Assembly (NCBI RefSeq): GCF_004362805.1
Contig: NZ_SNYF01000005.1
Span: 62,001-126,000, forward strand
Origin: Algoriphagus boseongensis
Lineage (GTDB): Bacteria; Bacteroidota; Bacteroidia; Cytophagales; Cyclobacteriaceae
Reading direction: 5' to 3'
Length of the DNA stretch: 64,000 bases
A program made the position numbers and the translations under genes. A model generated the notes under the pieces. That model searched no databases. It was not told the DNA's origin and saw only the letters and a program-made list of their open reading frames with translations. Each line of letters opens with the position of its first letter. Position 1 is the stretch's first letter. Shown here one piece after another: positions 26,329-34,549 of the stretch.

Positions 26329-26630
26329 TTTTGAAGAAGAAATTCATTTACGAGTTACGATTTACGAATTACGAGGCTTTCTTTATGATTTAAGGTTAAT
26401 CTTTATTCAAACCATCTCTTTGACAAGAAATCTCGATATCGACTATTTGAGAACATTCAAAACCAAAAATCCCACATCCAACACTGGTCATCGGTCATCC
26501 GACTTCGATTTCGAGACTCTCGTCTCTCAAGTGCTCAGTCTTACAAATTACTTCCGTCCTCCGTCTCCTATCTTCCGTCATCCGTCTCCCGTCTCCTATC
26601 TTCCGTCTTCCCTCTTCAAACTCAATCCCC
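26329..26630. repeat. Two phased-word repeat islands between pta and ackA
   Basis: TTACGA starts at 26348, 26355, 26362 and 26369, exactly 7 bp apart. Further on, CCGTC starts at 26554, 26561, 26575, 26582, 26589 and 26603, all multiples of 7 bp apart, with related words filling the gaps. A TCATC/GGTCATC pair with the same period lies near 26490. No convincing gene is present. The ackA promoter and ribosome site must lie in or just after the CCGTC island. Confidence 0.85.
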
Positions 26631-27833
26631 ATGAACATCTTCGTCATCAATTCAGGTAGCAGCTCGATCAAGTACCAACTGATTTCCATGCCGGAAGCTC
26701 GGGTGATCTGTTCGGGAATGGTAGATCGAATCGGTCAGGAAAGTTCAAGGCTGGACTATCATGCATTTTTGCCTTCAGGCGAGGTGAATCAAAGCAGGGA
26801 AATCCCAATTCCAGATCATGCAGCGGGTTTAAAGGCCGTTGCAGAATTATTGACAGATGCGCAAATAGGGGTGATTGCTGATCCGGATCAGGTGGAAGTG
26901 GTGGGGCATCGGGTAGTTCATGGAGGAGAAAAATTCGCCTCTACCCAATTGATTACTCCGGCTGTAAAGGCAAAAATCCGGGAGCTCTTTCCTCTTGCTC
27001 CCCTGCACAATCCGCCCAATTATTTGGGAATAGAAGTGGCTGAGGAGATTTTTTCCAAGGCCAAGCAGGTGGCGGTTTTTGATACGGCCTTTCATCAGAC
27101 CATGCCTCCGGTCGCTTTTCGAATGGCGATTCCCAATGAATTGTATGAAAAAGAGGGGATCCGATCTTATGGATTTCATGGCACCAGCCACAAATATGTT
27201 TCCGAGCAGGCAGTAGCCTATTTGGGAAAAGAAAACTCAAAAATCATAACCATTCACCTAGGAAATGGCTGTAGCATGGCTGCGATTCAGGATGGGAAAT
27301 GCGTGGATACCAGCATGGGTTTGGGTCCGATGAATGGGTTGATCATGGGAACCCGGGCGGGAGATATAGACCAGTCGGTTATTTTTCATTTGGTGAAGGA
27401 ACTGGGATATTCCCTTGAGGAAGTCAATATTCTCTTGAATAAAAAGAGCGGGATGCTGGGGCTCACCGGCTACAGCGATATGCGGGACATCGGAAAGTTG
27501 GTTCGGGAAGGAGATCCCAATGCCAAACTTGCTTACGAACTCTATGCCTACCGAATCAAAAAATATATCGGCTCTTTTGCTGCGATTCTGAATGGCTTGG
27601 ATGGGATTGTTTTCACAGCGGGAGTCGGGGAAAATGATCCCCTAACCCGAAAACTGGTCTGCGAAAACCTGGACTATCTGGGAATCCAACTGGATAAAAA
27701 GGCCAATGAAACTCGAGGTTCCGGAATCAGAGAAATCCAGTCTGCGCACTCCAAAGTCAAAATCCTGATTATCCCAACCAATGAGGAATTGGAGATTGCC
27801 AGACAGAGTTTTGGGGTGGTGGGGAAGGATTAA
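26631..27833 (+). CDS. ackA: Acetate kinase
   Basis: The product is 400 residues and makes acetate and ATP from acetyl phosphate and ADP. Visible signatures are FVINSGSSSIKYQL at the N-terminus, GHRVVHGG, AVFDTAFHQTMP, YGFHGTSHKYV, the phosphate-binding HLGNGCS and FTAGVGEND near the C-terminus. It works with pta in overflow acetate metabolism. The length is normal for the family. Confidence 0.95.
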   Translation: MNIFVINSGSSSIKYQLISMPEARVICSGMVDRIGQESSRLDYHAFLPSGEVNQSREIPIPDHAAGLKAVAELLTDAQIGVIADPDQVEVVGHRVVHGGEKFASTQLITPAVKAKIRELFPLAPLHNPPNYLGIEVAEEIFSKAKQVAVFDTAFHQTMPPVAFRMAIPNELYEKEGIRSYGFHGTSHKYVSEQAVAYLGKENSKIITIHLGNGCSMAAIQDGKCVDTSMGLGPMNGLIMGTRAGDIDQSVIFHLVKELGYSLEEVNILLNKKSGMLGLTGYSDMRDIGKLVREGDPNAKLAYELYAYRIKKYIGSFAAILNGLDGIVFTAGVGENDPLTRKLVCENLDYLGIQLDKKANETRGSGIREIQSAHSKVKILIIPTNEELEIARQSFGVVGKD

Positions 27834-27858
27834 TTTCAAAAACGCCTAGTCTGGGTCT

Positions 27859-27907
27859 GGGTGAAGTTTGCAACTTCACCCTTATATCCTTCCCAATTTG
27901 CAATTGG
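27859..27907. repeat. REP-like hairpins beside the RAYT gene
   Basis: GGGTGAAGTT, loop TGC, AACTTCACCC is a perfect 10-bp stem at 27859-27881. CCAATT, loop TGC, AATTGG is a second at 27893-27907. Both lie at the 3' end of the transposase-like gene. Four more 10-bp stems with 3-nt loops lie on its other side. One of the two could act as a terminator for ackA. Confidence 0.8.
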
Positions 27908-27921
27908 CTTAGAAACTTTTA

Positions 27922-28467
27922 TTACCAATAATCAACTTCTATCAAACCCTTCAAGCCAGAATAATTCCTAGCACTCGAGTATAAATATTCTTCCTCCTTT
28001 TCGACAATTCCTGCCCTAACTGGATTCTCATGAATATACTTCATCCTACTTTCAATCATTTCGGGCTGATACAATTCAATCGCATGGTTGTCATGAGTCC
28101 AAAACTGCAAATCGCCTGATCGCTTATTAAACTCAGCATGGTACTCAAAAATCATTTTCATCCATTCTCGCCTGCTTTCTTGTGGATTTTCTAGAACCAA
28201 TTTCAATAATTTTTTACTTGTAAACTTTTTGAAATCCCGTACCCAATCCGAAAGCTTACCGTCTTTTTGCTGAACGACCAAATGGATATGATTGCTCATG
28301 ATCACATACCCATATAAGTACAAACCTTTTTCTAACCGGCAAAAAGAAAGGTTCTCCAAAATCAAATCCCGATATACTTTTCGGGTAAAAACATCTGCCC
28401 AACCCACCACCTGAAAAGTAAGGAAATAGGGCATTTCTTGATCCCGAATCTGATAGGCCTCCCCCAT
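27922..28467 (-). CDS. REP-associated tyrosine transposase (RAYT, Y1/HUH)
   Basis: The product is 181 residues. The HUH motif is SNHIHLVVQ, and the helix with the RAYT signature is MKYIHENPVRAGIVEKEEEYLYSSARNY. IS200-like Y1 enzymes nick single-stranded hairpin DNA through a Tyr. RAYTs are domesticated or non-autonomous relatives that disperse REP palindromes. Five hairpins with matching 10-bp stems flank this gene, as expected for a RAYT and its REP substrates. The gene appears intact. Confidence 0.88.
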   Translation of the reverse strand: MGEAYQIRDQEMPYFLTFQVVGWADVFTRKVYRDLILENLSFCRLEKGLYLYGYVIMSNHIHLVVQQKDGKLSDWVRDFKKFTSKKLLKLVLENPQESRREWMKMIFEYHAEFNKRSGDLQFWTHDNHAIELYQPEMIESRMKYIHENPVRAGIVEKEEEYLYSSARNYSGLKGLIEVDYW

Positions 28468-28487
28468 AAAACAATTTTATCGATAGA

Positions 28488-28690
28488 AGCAAATTACAAA
28501 TTTGTTTGTATAGAAAGGTGTAGTTGCAAACTACACCTAGTCCTAATCAAGTTATTCTACTCCCAGAGGGGACAGCCTAAATTGAATAAGGTTTCAAAGT
28601 TCTCCCGGCCTAGAGAAACCAAATTACAAATTTGGAAAAAATAGAAAGGCGTAGTTTCAAACTACGCCTAGTCCTAATTCTATTTTGACT
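28488..28690. repeat. REP pair block A
   Basis: Two perfect hairpins: AGGTGTAGTT, loop GCA, AACTACACCT (28516-28538) and AGGCGTAGTT, loop TCA, AACTACGCCT (28647-28669). They lie 131 bp apart, each followed by AGTCCTAA. A CAAATT/AATTTG mini-palindrome precedes each. The segment around 28571-28683 is nearly identical to 29134-29240. Confidence 0.85.
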
Positions 28691-28705
28691 ACACTCAGAG
28701 GGGTC

Positions 28706-29026
28706 AAGGCCTCAAGATTGATAGGTAGTGTATCAAGGTTTATACAAATAGTATCAAGCTTGAGGAAAAAAGACTCAACGTTTATACAAAAAGAGTCAAG
28801 CTTGAGGAAAAAAGCCTCATCGTTGATACAAAAAGACTCAAAGTTCATACTCCGGGTATCAAGCTTAATATAAAAAGACTCAAGCCTGAGGAAAAAAGAC
28901 TCAACGGTTATACAAAAAGAATCAAGGTTGATAGTTCAAGTATCAAGCTTAATACTAAAAGACTCAACATATAGGAAAAAAGAATCAACCTTGAGGTAAA
29001 AAGGCTCTCTTGTAGACCTAGGAAGT
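28706..29026. repeat. Perfectly phased 21-bp minisatellite
   Basis: The word TCAA (or TCAT/TCTC/TATC-type variants) occurs at 28712 plus multiples of 21 up to 29006, 15 units with no insertion or deletion. Units alternate between forms such as ACTCAAGCTTGAGGAAAAAG and ACTCAACGTTTATACAAAAAG-like words. Both strands stay open for 60 codons or more because the unit is 7 codons, but there is no ribosome site or conserved protein, so I treat it as noncoding. Confidence 0.85.
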
Positions 29027-29059
29027 GGGGTGAAGGGGAATTTGACCATTACAAATTCC

Positions 29060-29250
29060 TGAAAAATAAAAGGGTGTAGTTAGAAACTACACCCAGTCCT
29101 AAATCTATTTTGACTACGCTCAAAGGGGACAACTTAAATTGAATAAGGTTTCAAAGTTCTCCCGGCCTATAGAAACCAAATTACAAATTAGGAAAAAATA
29201 GAAAGGCGTAGTTTCAAACTACGCCTAGTCCTAATCAAGTTATTCTACTC
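29060..29250. repeat. REP pair block B
   Basis: Hairpins GGGTGTAGTT, loop AGA, AACTACACCC (29072-29094) and AGGCGTAGTT, loop TCA, AACTACGCCT (29204-29226), 132 bp apart. This is the same paired layout as block A. The two blocks flank the 21-bp minisatellite as a long direct repeat. The tails again read AGTCCTAA. Confidence 0.85.
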
Positions 29251-29298
29251 CCAGAGGGGGGGCTTTCGAAGCACCATCTGTCAAGCTACCACTAATGT

Positions 29299-29931
29299 TT
29301 ATTCGGAGCCGAAAAGTTTCTGTAACCACGTCCGCCCCGCTTTTGGCAAGGTGCTGTTAGGCACAGTAGTTTCTTCTCCATATAGTTCTGGATATTTTGT
29401 CTGTGAAATACAACAAACACTATTCTCCAATGATTTGTCAATGATTTTTTGCCAACCTAAATTGTCAAATTGTTTTTCTAATTCAATACAAACTTTCAGG
29501 TCGTCTTCTGTTACATCATAACGGTTGTCGTCACGTGTCCCTGAAATAGCTATTTGAAATGAATTGTCGTGAACCCAAATAAACGCTTTGTGTCCCAAAA
29601 TTACTGAATGTCCAGGTTGTTCCAAGTCAGTGAATTGTTTTATGTCACTTTTAAATTTATTGAATTCGTCTGCTGGGTATGATTGTCCTATTACTGGTCT
29701 TGGAAAGTCGTCTGGTATTGTGTGTAAAGTCAAACCAAGTTGTTCAATCTTATTTATTAGGTCTTGTCGATCTGTAAATGAAAAGGCAACTTGAAATTCG
29801 TCACCGTCTCCTGCATGTCCGCCCCAAGCTCGTTTAAAATAAAAATACCGCAATTGTCGTAACCACTCTCTAATTGTCTGTTTAGAGTGTCGTTCAAAAA
29901 GCCAATTGTCTGATAGTTTTTCTATTTGCAT
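29299..29931 (-). CDS. Hypothetical protein in an integron-like cassette
   Basis: The product is 210 residues with no family I recognise. It is acidic and soluble with no signal peptide; segments such as RYFYFKRAWGGHAGDGDEF and HKAFIWVHDNSFQIAISGTRDDN suggest a globular alpha/beta protein. The ATG lies about 20 nt after GTTAGGC on the coding strand, as in integron cassettes. The last 20 or so codons run through GTGCCTAAC and beyond, so the true C-terminus may have been altered when the downstream recombination site was lost. The base composition (AT-rich, many GTC/GTCG words) differs from the neighbours and suggests transfer. Confidence 0.6.
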   Translation of the reverse strand: MQIEKLSDNWLFERHSKQTIREWLRQLRYFYFKRAWGGHAGDGDEFQVAFSFTDRQDLINKIEQLGLTLHTIPDDFPRPVIGQSYPADEFNKFKSDIKQFTDLEQPGHSVILGHKAFIWVHDNSFQIAISGTRDDNRYDVTEDDLKVCIELEKQFDNLGWQKIIDKSLENSVCCISQTKYPELYGEETTVPNSTLPKAGRTWLQKLFGSE

Positions 29932-29948
29932 TGTGTCGTCTTACTATT

Positions 29949-30083
29949 GTGCCTAACGGTTTGGCTATGGCAAGTGCGGGATTTTGAAACCGAATCTTTG
30001 TCCGCCAGACCGAATATTATTTAGTTGTAATATCTTCATATTTAAGCAGTCAACCCGCATTTGCTATAGCCGATGTTGGCGTG
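29949..30083 (-). other. attC-like recombination site between two cassettes
   Basis: This 135-nt imperfect palindrome has arms that pair as GGCTATGGCAAGTGCGGG (near 29963) against the complement of CCCGCATTTGCTATAGCC (near 30054). It is bounded on the coding strand by CGCCAAC at one end and the perfect core GTTAGGC at the other. The size and layout fit integron attC sites (RYYYAAC...GTTRRRY). No integrase gene is in the window. Confidence 0.55.
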
Positions 30084-30098
30084 TCGTGTTTTTTTCTT

Positions 30099-30686
30099 TT
30101 AATAGTGTGCCCAAATCAATTTTATGTCTTGTCCAAGTATTTCCTTTAGATTTTTAGTCAAGTCAATATTCTGATCGTCATTTATGTCAGGGTCAATTAA
30201 CTCAATTACATACTTTGAAAACCCCATAGGCAGGTCGTATTCTAAGTCGTTAAGGCTCGTCATTTTATGGCAGCAAGGTGTTAAAAAAGTCAAGTCTGAA
30301 AACGAAGTCTGATAGGCTTTGTCCATCACTTCTTGCCAATTTTCGATTTCTATTGTCTGTCCACAAAGGTTACAATTGACTGATTCAAAATTTTCACCTG
30401 AGTCTATGAATTCAACATTTTTCGTTAGAACTGAACTTATCTCATTTTTCGAAAATATAGTCGCCAAATATTTTATTGCTCCTTTCTGTTGTTCAGTTGA
30501 CGGTTCGTAATTGGGATTTGTCGGGATAATCTTTAATTGATTTCCTGAAAATGTCGATGATTCAGGTTTATAGATTAACTCGGATTTGTCGTCCGTCTGA
30601 TTTTCAATTATGTCCATAGACTTTGTGTTTTGTCCACAAGCAAAAAGTAATTGCGTAATTGTCAATATGAGTATGATTCTAGTCAT
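30099..30686 (-). CDS. Hypothetical lipoprotein in an integron-like cassette
   Basis: The product is 195 residues from the ATG at 30684-30686, giving a lipoprotein signal MTRIILILTITQLLFACGQ. A longer start at 30731 would put non-signal residues in front and is rejected. The mature part has a CNLCGQ motif and a later TPCCHKMTSL segment, four Cys that could bind metal. No family is recognised. The coding strand begins about 9 nt after GTTGGCGTG, and the complement of that 9-mer follows the gene, the arrangement seen in integron cassettes. Confidence 0.6.
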   Translation of the reverse strand: MTRIILILTITQLLFACGQNTKSMDIIENQTDDKSELIYKPESSTFSGNQLKIIPTNPNYEPSTEQQKGAIKYLATIFSKNEISSVLTKNVEFIDSGENFESVNCNLCGQTIEIENWQEVMDKAYQTSFSDLTFLTPCCHKMTSLNDLEYDLPMGFSKYVIELIDPDINDDQNIDLTKNLKEILGQDIKLIWAHY

Positions 30687-30948
30687 TTTACATGCACGCC
30701 AACGTTTGTATATGCGAAACCCGTTTCGCAAAGCATTCCAATAGGCACGCTATACGAAACTGGTTTCGGGTATTTCTCAATTAAATCCGTATTCAGATTT
30801 TCTAGGTCTTTTGTATAAGGAATGAGACCCTTCCAAAAATGCCTATTTGGCTTTCCCCTAAAAATCTATCTTCAAGATAAATGCTGTTCCCATTTCTTCC
30901 AAACTAATCCTGTAAAAGAGGAGGAATTATTTTTATCTGATTCCAATT
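30687..30948. other. Intergenic stretch with degenerate recombination-site-like palindromes
   Basis: No gene is seen. TGCGAAAC, CC, GTTTCGCA (30713-30730) is a perfect palindrome, with a related CGAAAC/GTTTCG pair about 40 nt on. The cassette boundary GTTGGCGTG (coding strand) is at 30695-30703. This may be the remnant of the attC site of a lost cassette. The region to 30948 then holds only the 3' flank of the CDF gene. Confidence 0.4.
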
Positions 30949-31815
30949 TTAGCTTGGCTCAATATGAATCAGTACATGTCCCAGCTGTGGGATTTCTCTG
31001 CGCAGCGTATCCTTGAGCACATGGGCTATATGGTGGCCTTCCTTGACGGAGAGTTTCCCGTCTACATTGGCGTGGAGGTCCACATGGTATTTCATCCCGG
31101 CTTTTCGGATAAAGCATTTTTCGGTTCCGCTGATTCCCGGGACAGTAAGGGCTACCGTTCTGATTTCTTCAATCAGGTCTTCATGGTTGTTTTCATCCAT
31201 GACTTCTCCAAGGGCCGGACGAAAGATCCCATAGCAGTTGTAAAGGATAAATCCGCAAGCCACCAAAGCCGCGTAATCATCTGCTACCTCGTATCCCTTG
31301 CCACCAAATAAGGCGATGGAAATCCCGATCAAAGCAGCCACTGAAGTGATGGCATCGGACCGGTGATGCCAGGCTTCGGCTTTTAGGGCAGAGCTTTTCA
31401 ATTTTTTGCTTCTCCGTAACACGATATGGTAGGATAATTCCTTCCAAAGAATAATGGCTCCCAAAACGATCAAAGTCCAGGATTTGGGTAGTTCGTGGGG
31501 AGTCTGGATATTTTCGATAGCTTGAGTGGCAATCGTTCCAGCTGAAAAAATCAAAAATCCAACCACCAAAAAAGTAATCAGAGGTTCGGCTTTTCCATGT
31601 CCATAGGGGTGATTGTCGTCAGCAGGTCTGGCAGAATACCTCAAGCCCACCAAGACTAAAATCGAGGAAAAAATATCCACCGTAGACTCAATGGCATCCG
31701 CAATCAATGCGTAGGAATTCCCGAAAACGCCTGCGAGGAATTTGATACCGGCTAAGAACACATTCCCAACCAGACTGAAAATCACAGTTCGGATGGCGAG
31801 ATTGGGGGAGGACAT
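30949..31815 (-). CDS. Cation diffusion facilitator (CDF) family transporter
   Basis: The product is 288 residues with six helices and a cytoplasmic C-terminal ferredoxin-like domain (about 205-288) with its HVDLHANVDG segment. Metal-site residues are seen in YALIADAIESTVD (helix 2) and AWHHRSDAITS (helix 5). CDF proteins export Zn, Mn, Fe or similar divalent ions in exchange for protons. The Glu after DAI in helix 2, where zinc exporters often have His, leaves the ion unclear. Confidence 0.9.
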   Translation of the reverse strand: MSSPNLAIRTVIFSLVGNVFLAGIKFLAGVFGNSYALIADAIESTVDIFSSILVLVGLRYSARPADDNHPYGHGKAEPLITFLVVGFLIFSAGTIATQAIENIQTPHELPKSWTLIVLGAIILWKELSYHIVLRRSKKLKSSALKAEAWHHRSDAITSVAALIGISIALFGGKGYEVADDYAALVACGFILYNCYGIFRPALGEVMDENNHEDLIEEIRTVALTVPGISGTEKCFIRKAGMKYHVDLHANVDGKLSVKEGHHIAHVLKDTLRREIPQLGHVLIHIEPS

Positions 31816-31825
31816 TGTTAAAAAT

Positions 31826-32005
31826 AGAAATTATTGAGTTACGATTTAAGAATTACGATTTACGAGGGGCTGAGGGACCTCAAGGGCATTATTCAAGAGG
31901 AGGACATTTAAGGGGAAATCTGGAGTTTAAAGAATTACGAGTTACCAGTTACGATTTACGAGGGGGTGAGGAACCTCATGGGCTTTTTCAGAAGGATACC
32001 TTTAG
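31826..32005. repeat. Tandem TTACGA repeat island
   Basis: TTACGA at 31839, 31853 and 31860 with TTAAGA at 31846 keeps a 7-bp phase. The block from about 31854 is repeated from about 31946 (TTTACGAGGGGNTGAGGNACCTCANGGGC type). Each copy includes a small hairpin TGAGG/CCTCA. No gene is seen in this 232-bp spacer. Confidence 0.8.
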
Positions 32006-32047
32006 CTAACGTGGGATATTCAATGTCGAATTTTTAGATTCCGGCGA

Positions 32048-33352
32048 TCAACGCTCAGCTTTTTTTCCAATCCAATACAGCGCGGTTCCGATTCCTAATA
32101 AAACCGCAGTGAGCCATACTGAGGTGAAACTTACCTGAAGCATCAACCACAAGCAGGCTAAAATCCCAAGAATTGGAACAATGTATCCGCCTTTCAGGAT
32201 AAAACGGCCAGCTCCTTTGAATCTCGGACGAAGTTTGGGAATGGAAGCGCAGGTCATGATAAAGAGCAAAAGTCTGGAAAGCACGGTCATGGCTGCCAAG
32301 AATCGAAATGAACCCATGGCCGCTAATGAAAATGCCGCCAAACCAAAGAATAAAACGGAATTTGCCGGAGTCAAAAAGCGTGAATGGACTTCACCAAACC
32401 ATTTTGGGAGAGACTTTTCCAAAGAAAGTGCGTAGGTAATTCTGGTGGCGGAAAACATGGAACTTACCAAGTTGGCCAATACAGATGTAGCCACCCCAAC
32501 CATCAAAATCACAGCTCCTGTTTGTCCAAATAAGTTGGAGGAGGCATCCAAAAGAGGGGCCTTGGAATCGGCCAAGTTCGGAACCGCCGCCTGAGCGACC
32601 AGCTGTACTAAAATGTAAAGCAAGGCAACGACACCCAGGCCTAGCAATAAACCAAGAGGCATGTCTCGCTCAGGTCTTTTGGCTTCTCCGGCTGGAACTA
32701 CCGCTCCTTCAAACCCCACAAAGGCATAGATCAGGAGTAGGGCAGCTTTTCCCAAATCAGAACTATCCGGTACAGGACTTTGGAAAGCCGGAATAACCTC
32801 CGAACCCAATAAGACAAATCCTCCAAAAACCAGCCCGATCAATACCCCAAATTTGATAATGGTGAAAATGGTCATCGAGCGGATGGACTCCACAGAACCC
32901 AAAATATTGATCAGGGAAAGAAATCCGCAGGTCAGGGCCAAAGAAATCAATCGCCCAGTTCCTGAATCTGCTATTGGAAGAAAATAGGCAATGCTGTCTG
33001 TGAGCAAAACCGTGTTTGCTGAAAAGGAAATTAATCTTGCGAGGTAATACAGCCAGCCTCCTTGAAAGCCAATGAAGGACCCAAAGGCTTCTTTTCCATA
33101 TTTGATTGGACCTCCTGTGCCTCTGAAATAACTTCCTACTTCCGCAAAACTTAAAATAACGGGAAGCATGAGAAGTCCGCAAAAGACATAAATCAAAACG
33201 CTGTATTCCCCTGCCAAGGCATAAGCCCCGCTAGGTAAACCAAAAATTCCAGCACCGATCAGCCCATTTACCACCAGCATCCAAACTCCCCAAAGGCCGA
33301 GGTTGCGGGGTAGTTTTTCTTGGGTATCTTCTGGGTTTTTCAGTTCGGGCAT
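32048..33352 (-). CDS. APC-superfamily amino acid permease
   Basis: The product is 434 residues with about 12 helices. Helix 1 has LVVNGLIGAGIFGLPSGAY, the GxGxFxxP signature, and helix 6 is FVGFEGAVVPAGEAKRPERDMPLGL. It is a different subfamily from the permease at 22563 and shorter. The substrate is unknown. Its upstream region is the large palindromic repeat array, so its promoter may lie within repeat DNA. Confidence 0.88.
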   Translation of the reverse strand: MPELKNPEDTQEKLPRNLGLWGVWMLVVNGLIGAGIFGLPSGAYALAGEYSVLIYVFCGLLMLPVILSFAEVGSYFRGTGGPIKYGKEAFGSFIGFQGGWLYYLARLISFSANTVLLTDSIAYFLPIADSGTGRLISLALTCGFLSLINILGSVESIRSMTIFTIIKFGVLIGLVFGGFVLLGSEVIPAFQSPVPDSSDLGKAALLLIYAFVGFEGAVVPAGEAKRPERDMPLGLLLGLGVVALLYILVQLVAQAAVPNLADSKAPLLDASSNLFGQTGAVILMVGVATSVLANLVSSMFSATRITYALSLEKSLPKWFGEVHSRFLTPANSVLFFGLAAFSLAAMGSFRFLAAMTVLSRLLLFIMTCASIPKLRPRFKGAGRFILKGGYIVPILGILACLWLMLQVSFTSVWLTAVLLGIGTALYWIGKKAER

Positions 33353-33424
33353 AAAATCAATTTGGGCTAAAATCGGAAGAGTCTTTCAGAGTACCCACGG
33401 ATTTTCTAAGAATTTTAAAAAAGA

Positions 33425-34092
33425 AATATCTGTGTTCATCTGCGTTATCTGTGAGCTAAAAAGATTTCTCACAGACCTGCCCGTATCAGGCGGGTGTCAC
33501 GGATCACCACAGATATAAAAACTGAAAAAATCATCTGTGTACATCTGCGCAATCTGTGAGCTAAAAAGATTTCTCACAGACCTGCCCGTATCAGGCGGGT
33601 GTCACGGATTCCCACAGATAAAAAACTCTCACAGACCTGCCCGTATCAGGCGGGTGTCACGGATTCCCACAGATAATTAATAGAAAAGTATCTGTGCTTA
33701 TCTGAGTTATTTGTGAGAAAACTAATCTCTCACAGACCTGCCCGTATCAGGCGGGTGTCACGGATCACCACAGATAAGAAACTCTCACAGACCTGCCCGT
33801 ATCAGGCGGGTGTCACGGATTCCCACAGATAATTAATAGAAAAGTATCTGTGCTTATCTGAGTTATTTGTGAGAAAACTAATCTCTCACAGACCTGCCCG
33901 TATCAGGCGGGTGTCACGGATCACCACAGATAAAAAACTCTCACAGACCTGCCCGTATCAGGCGGGTGTCACGGATTCCCACAGATAATTAATAGAAAAG
34001 TATCTGTGTTCATCTGCGTAATCTGTGAGCTAATAAAGCGTCTCTCACAGACCTGCCCGTATCAGGCGGGTGTCACGGATTCTCTCAGATAT
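33425..34092. repeat. Long palindromic repeat array, left part (8 copies)
   Basis: A unit beginning CTCACAGACCTGCCCG and continuing TATCAGGCGGGTGTCACGGAT starts at 33468, 33573, 33628, 33729, 33784, 33885, 33940 and 34044. Spacings alternate 55 and 101-105 bp. The segments 33628-33783 and 33784-33939 are a near-perfect 156-bp tandem duplication. Between units lie ATCTGTG/CACAGAT words. Each unit has an internal GC-rich stem (CCCG...CGGG). Confidence 0.92.
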
Positions 34093-34099
34093 AAAAAAA

Positions 34100-34477
34100 T
34101 CAATTAATTATTCGAATAATAGTCTCTTTTTCAACTAATCTAATGGAATTGAAATTTATGAGTAACCCAAGTTTCTTATCGGAAAGTCTCAGGTAGGTGA
34201 GCAGTTGTTTTTTGTGGACGTCGTGAAGTAGCTCGATAGATTTTATTTCTACGATGACCGAATCCTCCACTAATAAATCAATTCGAAATCCGAGGTCTAG
34301 TTTGATTTCCTTGTAAACCACTGGTAGCGGAACTTGGGTTCTTACATTCAGACCTAGGTTTATCAGCTCATACGCCAAAGTGGCTTCATAAACACTTTCA
34401 AGTAAACCGGGTCCTAGTTCATTGTGAACAGTAAAAGCAGCCCTTCGTATTTTGAAAGTTAGATCATTTAAATCCAT
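34100..34477 (-). CDS. GxxExxY protein (PD-(D/E)XK nuclease fold)
   Basis: The product is 125 residues. The name-giving motif is G24-L-L-E27-S-V-Y30. The nuclease core is seen as D67, E77 and K79 in FRIDLLVEDSVIVEIKS. Members are small proteins of unknown role with an apparently intact PD-(D/E)XK site. The gene is intact and lies inside the palindromic array: 8 copies on one side, 2 on the other, with repeat DNA ending 8 nt before its stop codon. That intimacy suggests that gene and repeats move or are maintained together, which is inference. Confidence 0.85.
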   Translation of the reverse strand: MDLNDLTFKIRRAAFTVHNELGPGLLESVYEATLAYELINLGLNVRTQVPLPVVYKEIKLDLGFRIDLLVEDSVIVEIKSIELLHDVHKKQLLTYLRLSDKKLGLLINFNSIRLVEKETIIRIIN

Positions 34478-34549
34478 AAAAAAGCAATTGAAAAGTGAAT
34501 CAGATCAATCTAATAAATGTCGATAGGATTTAAGAAATTTTTCTATAAA

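Noticed and set aside
28657-28873. Small open frames on both strands in the 21-bp repeats
   Set aside because: They stay open only because the unit is a multiple of three and lacks stop codons; no ribosome site and no recognisable protein.
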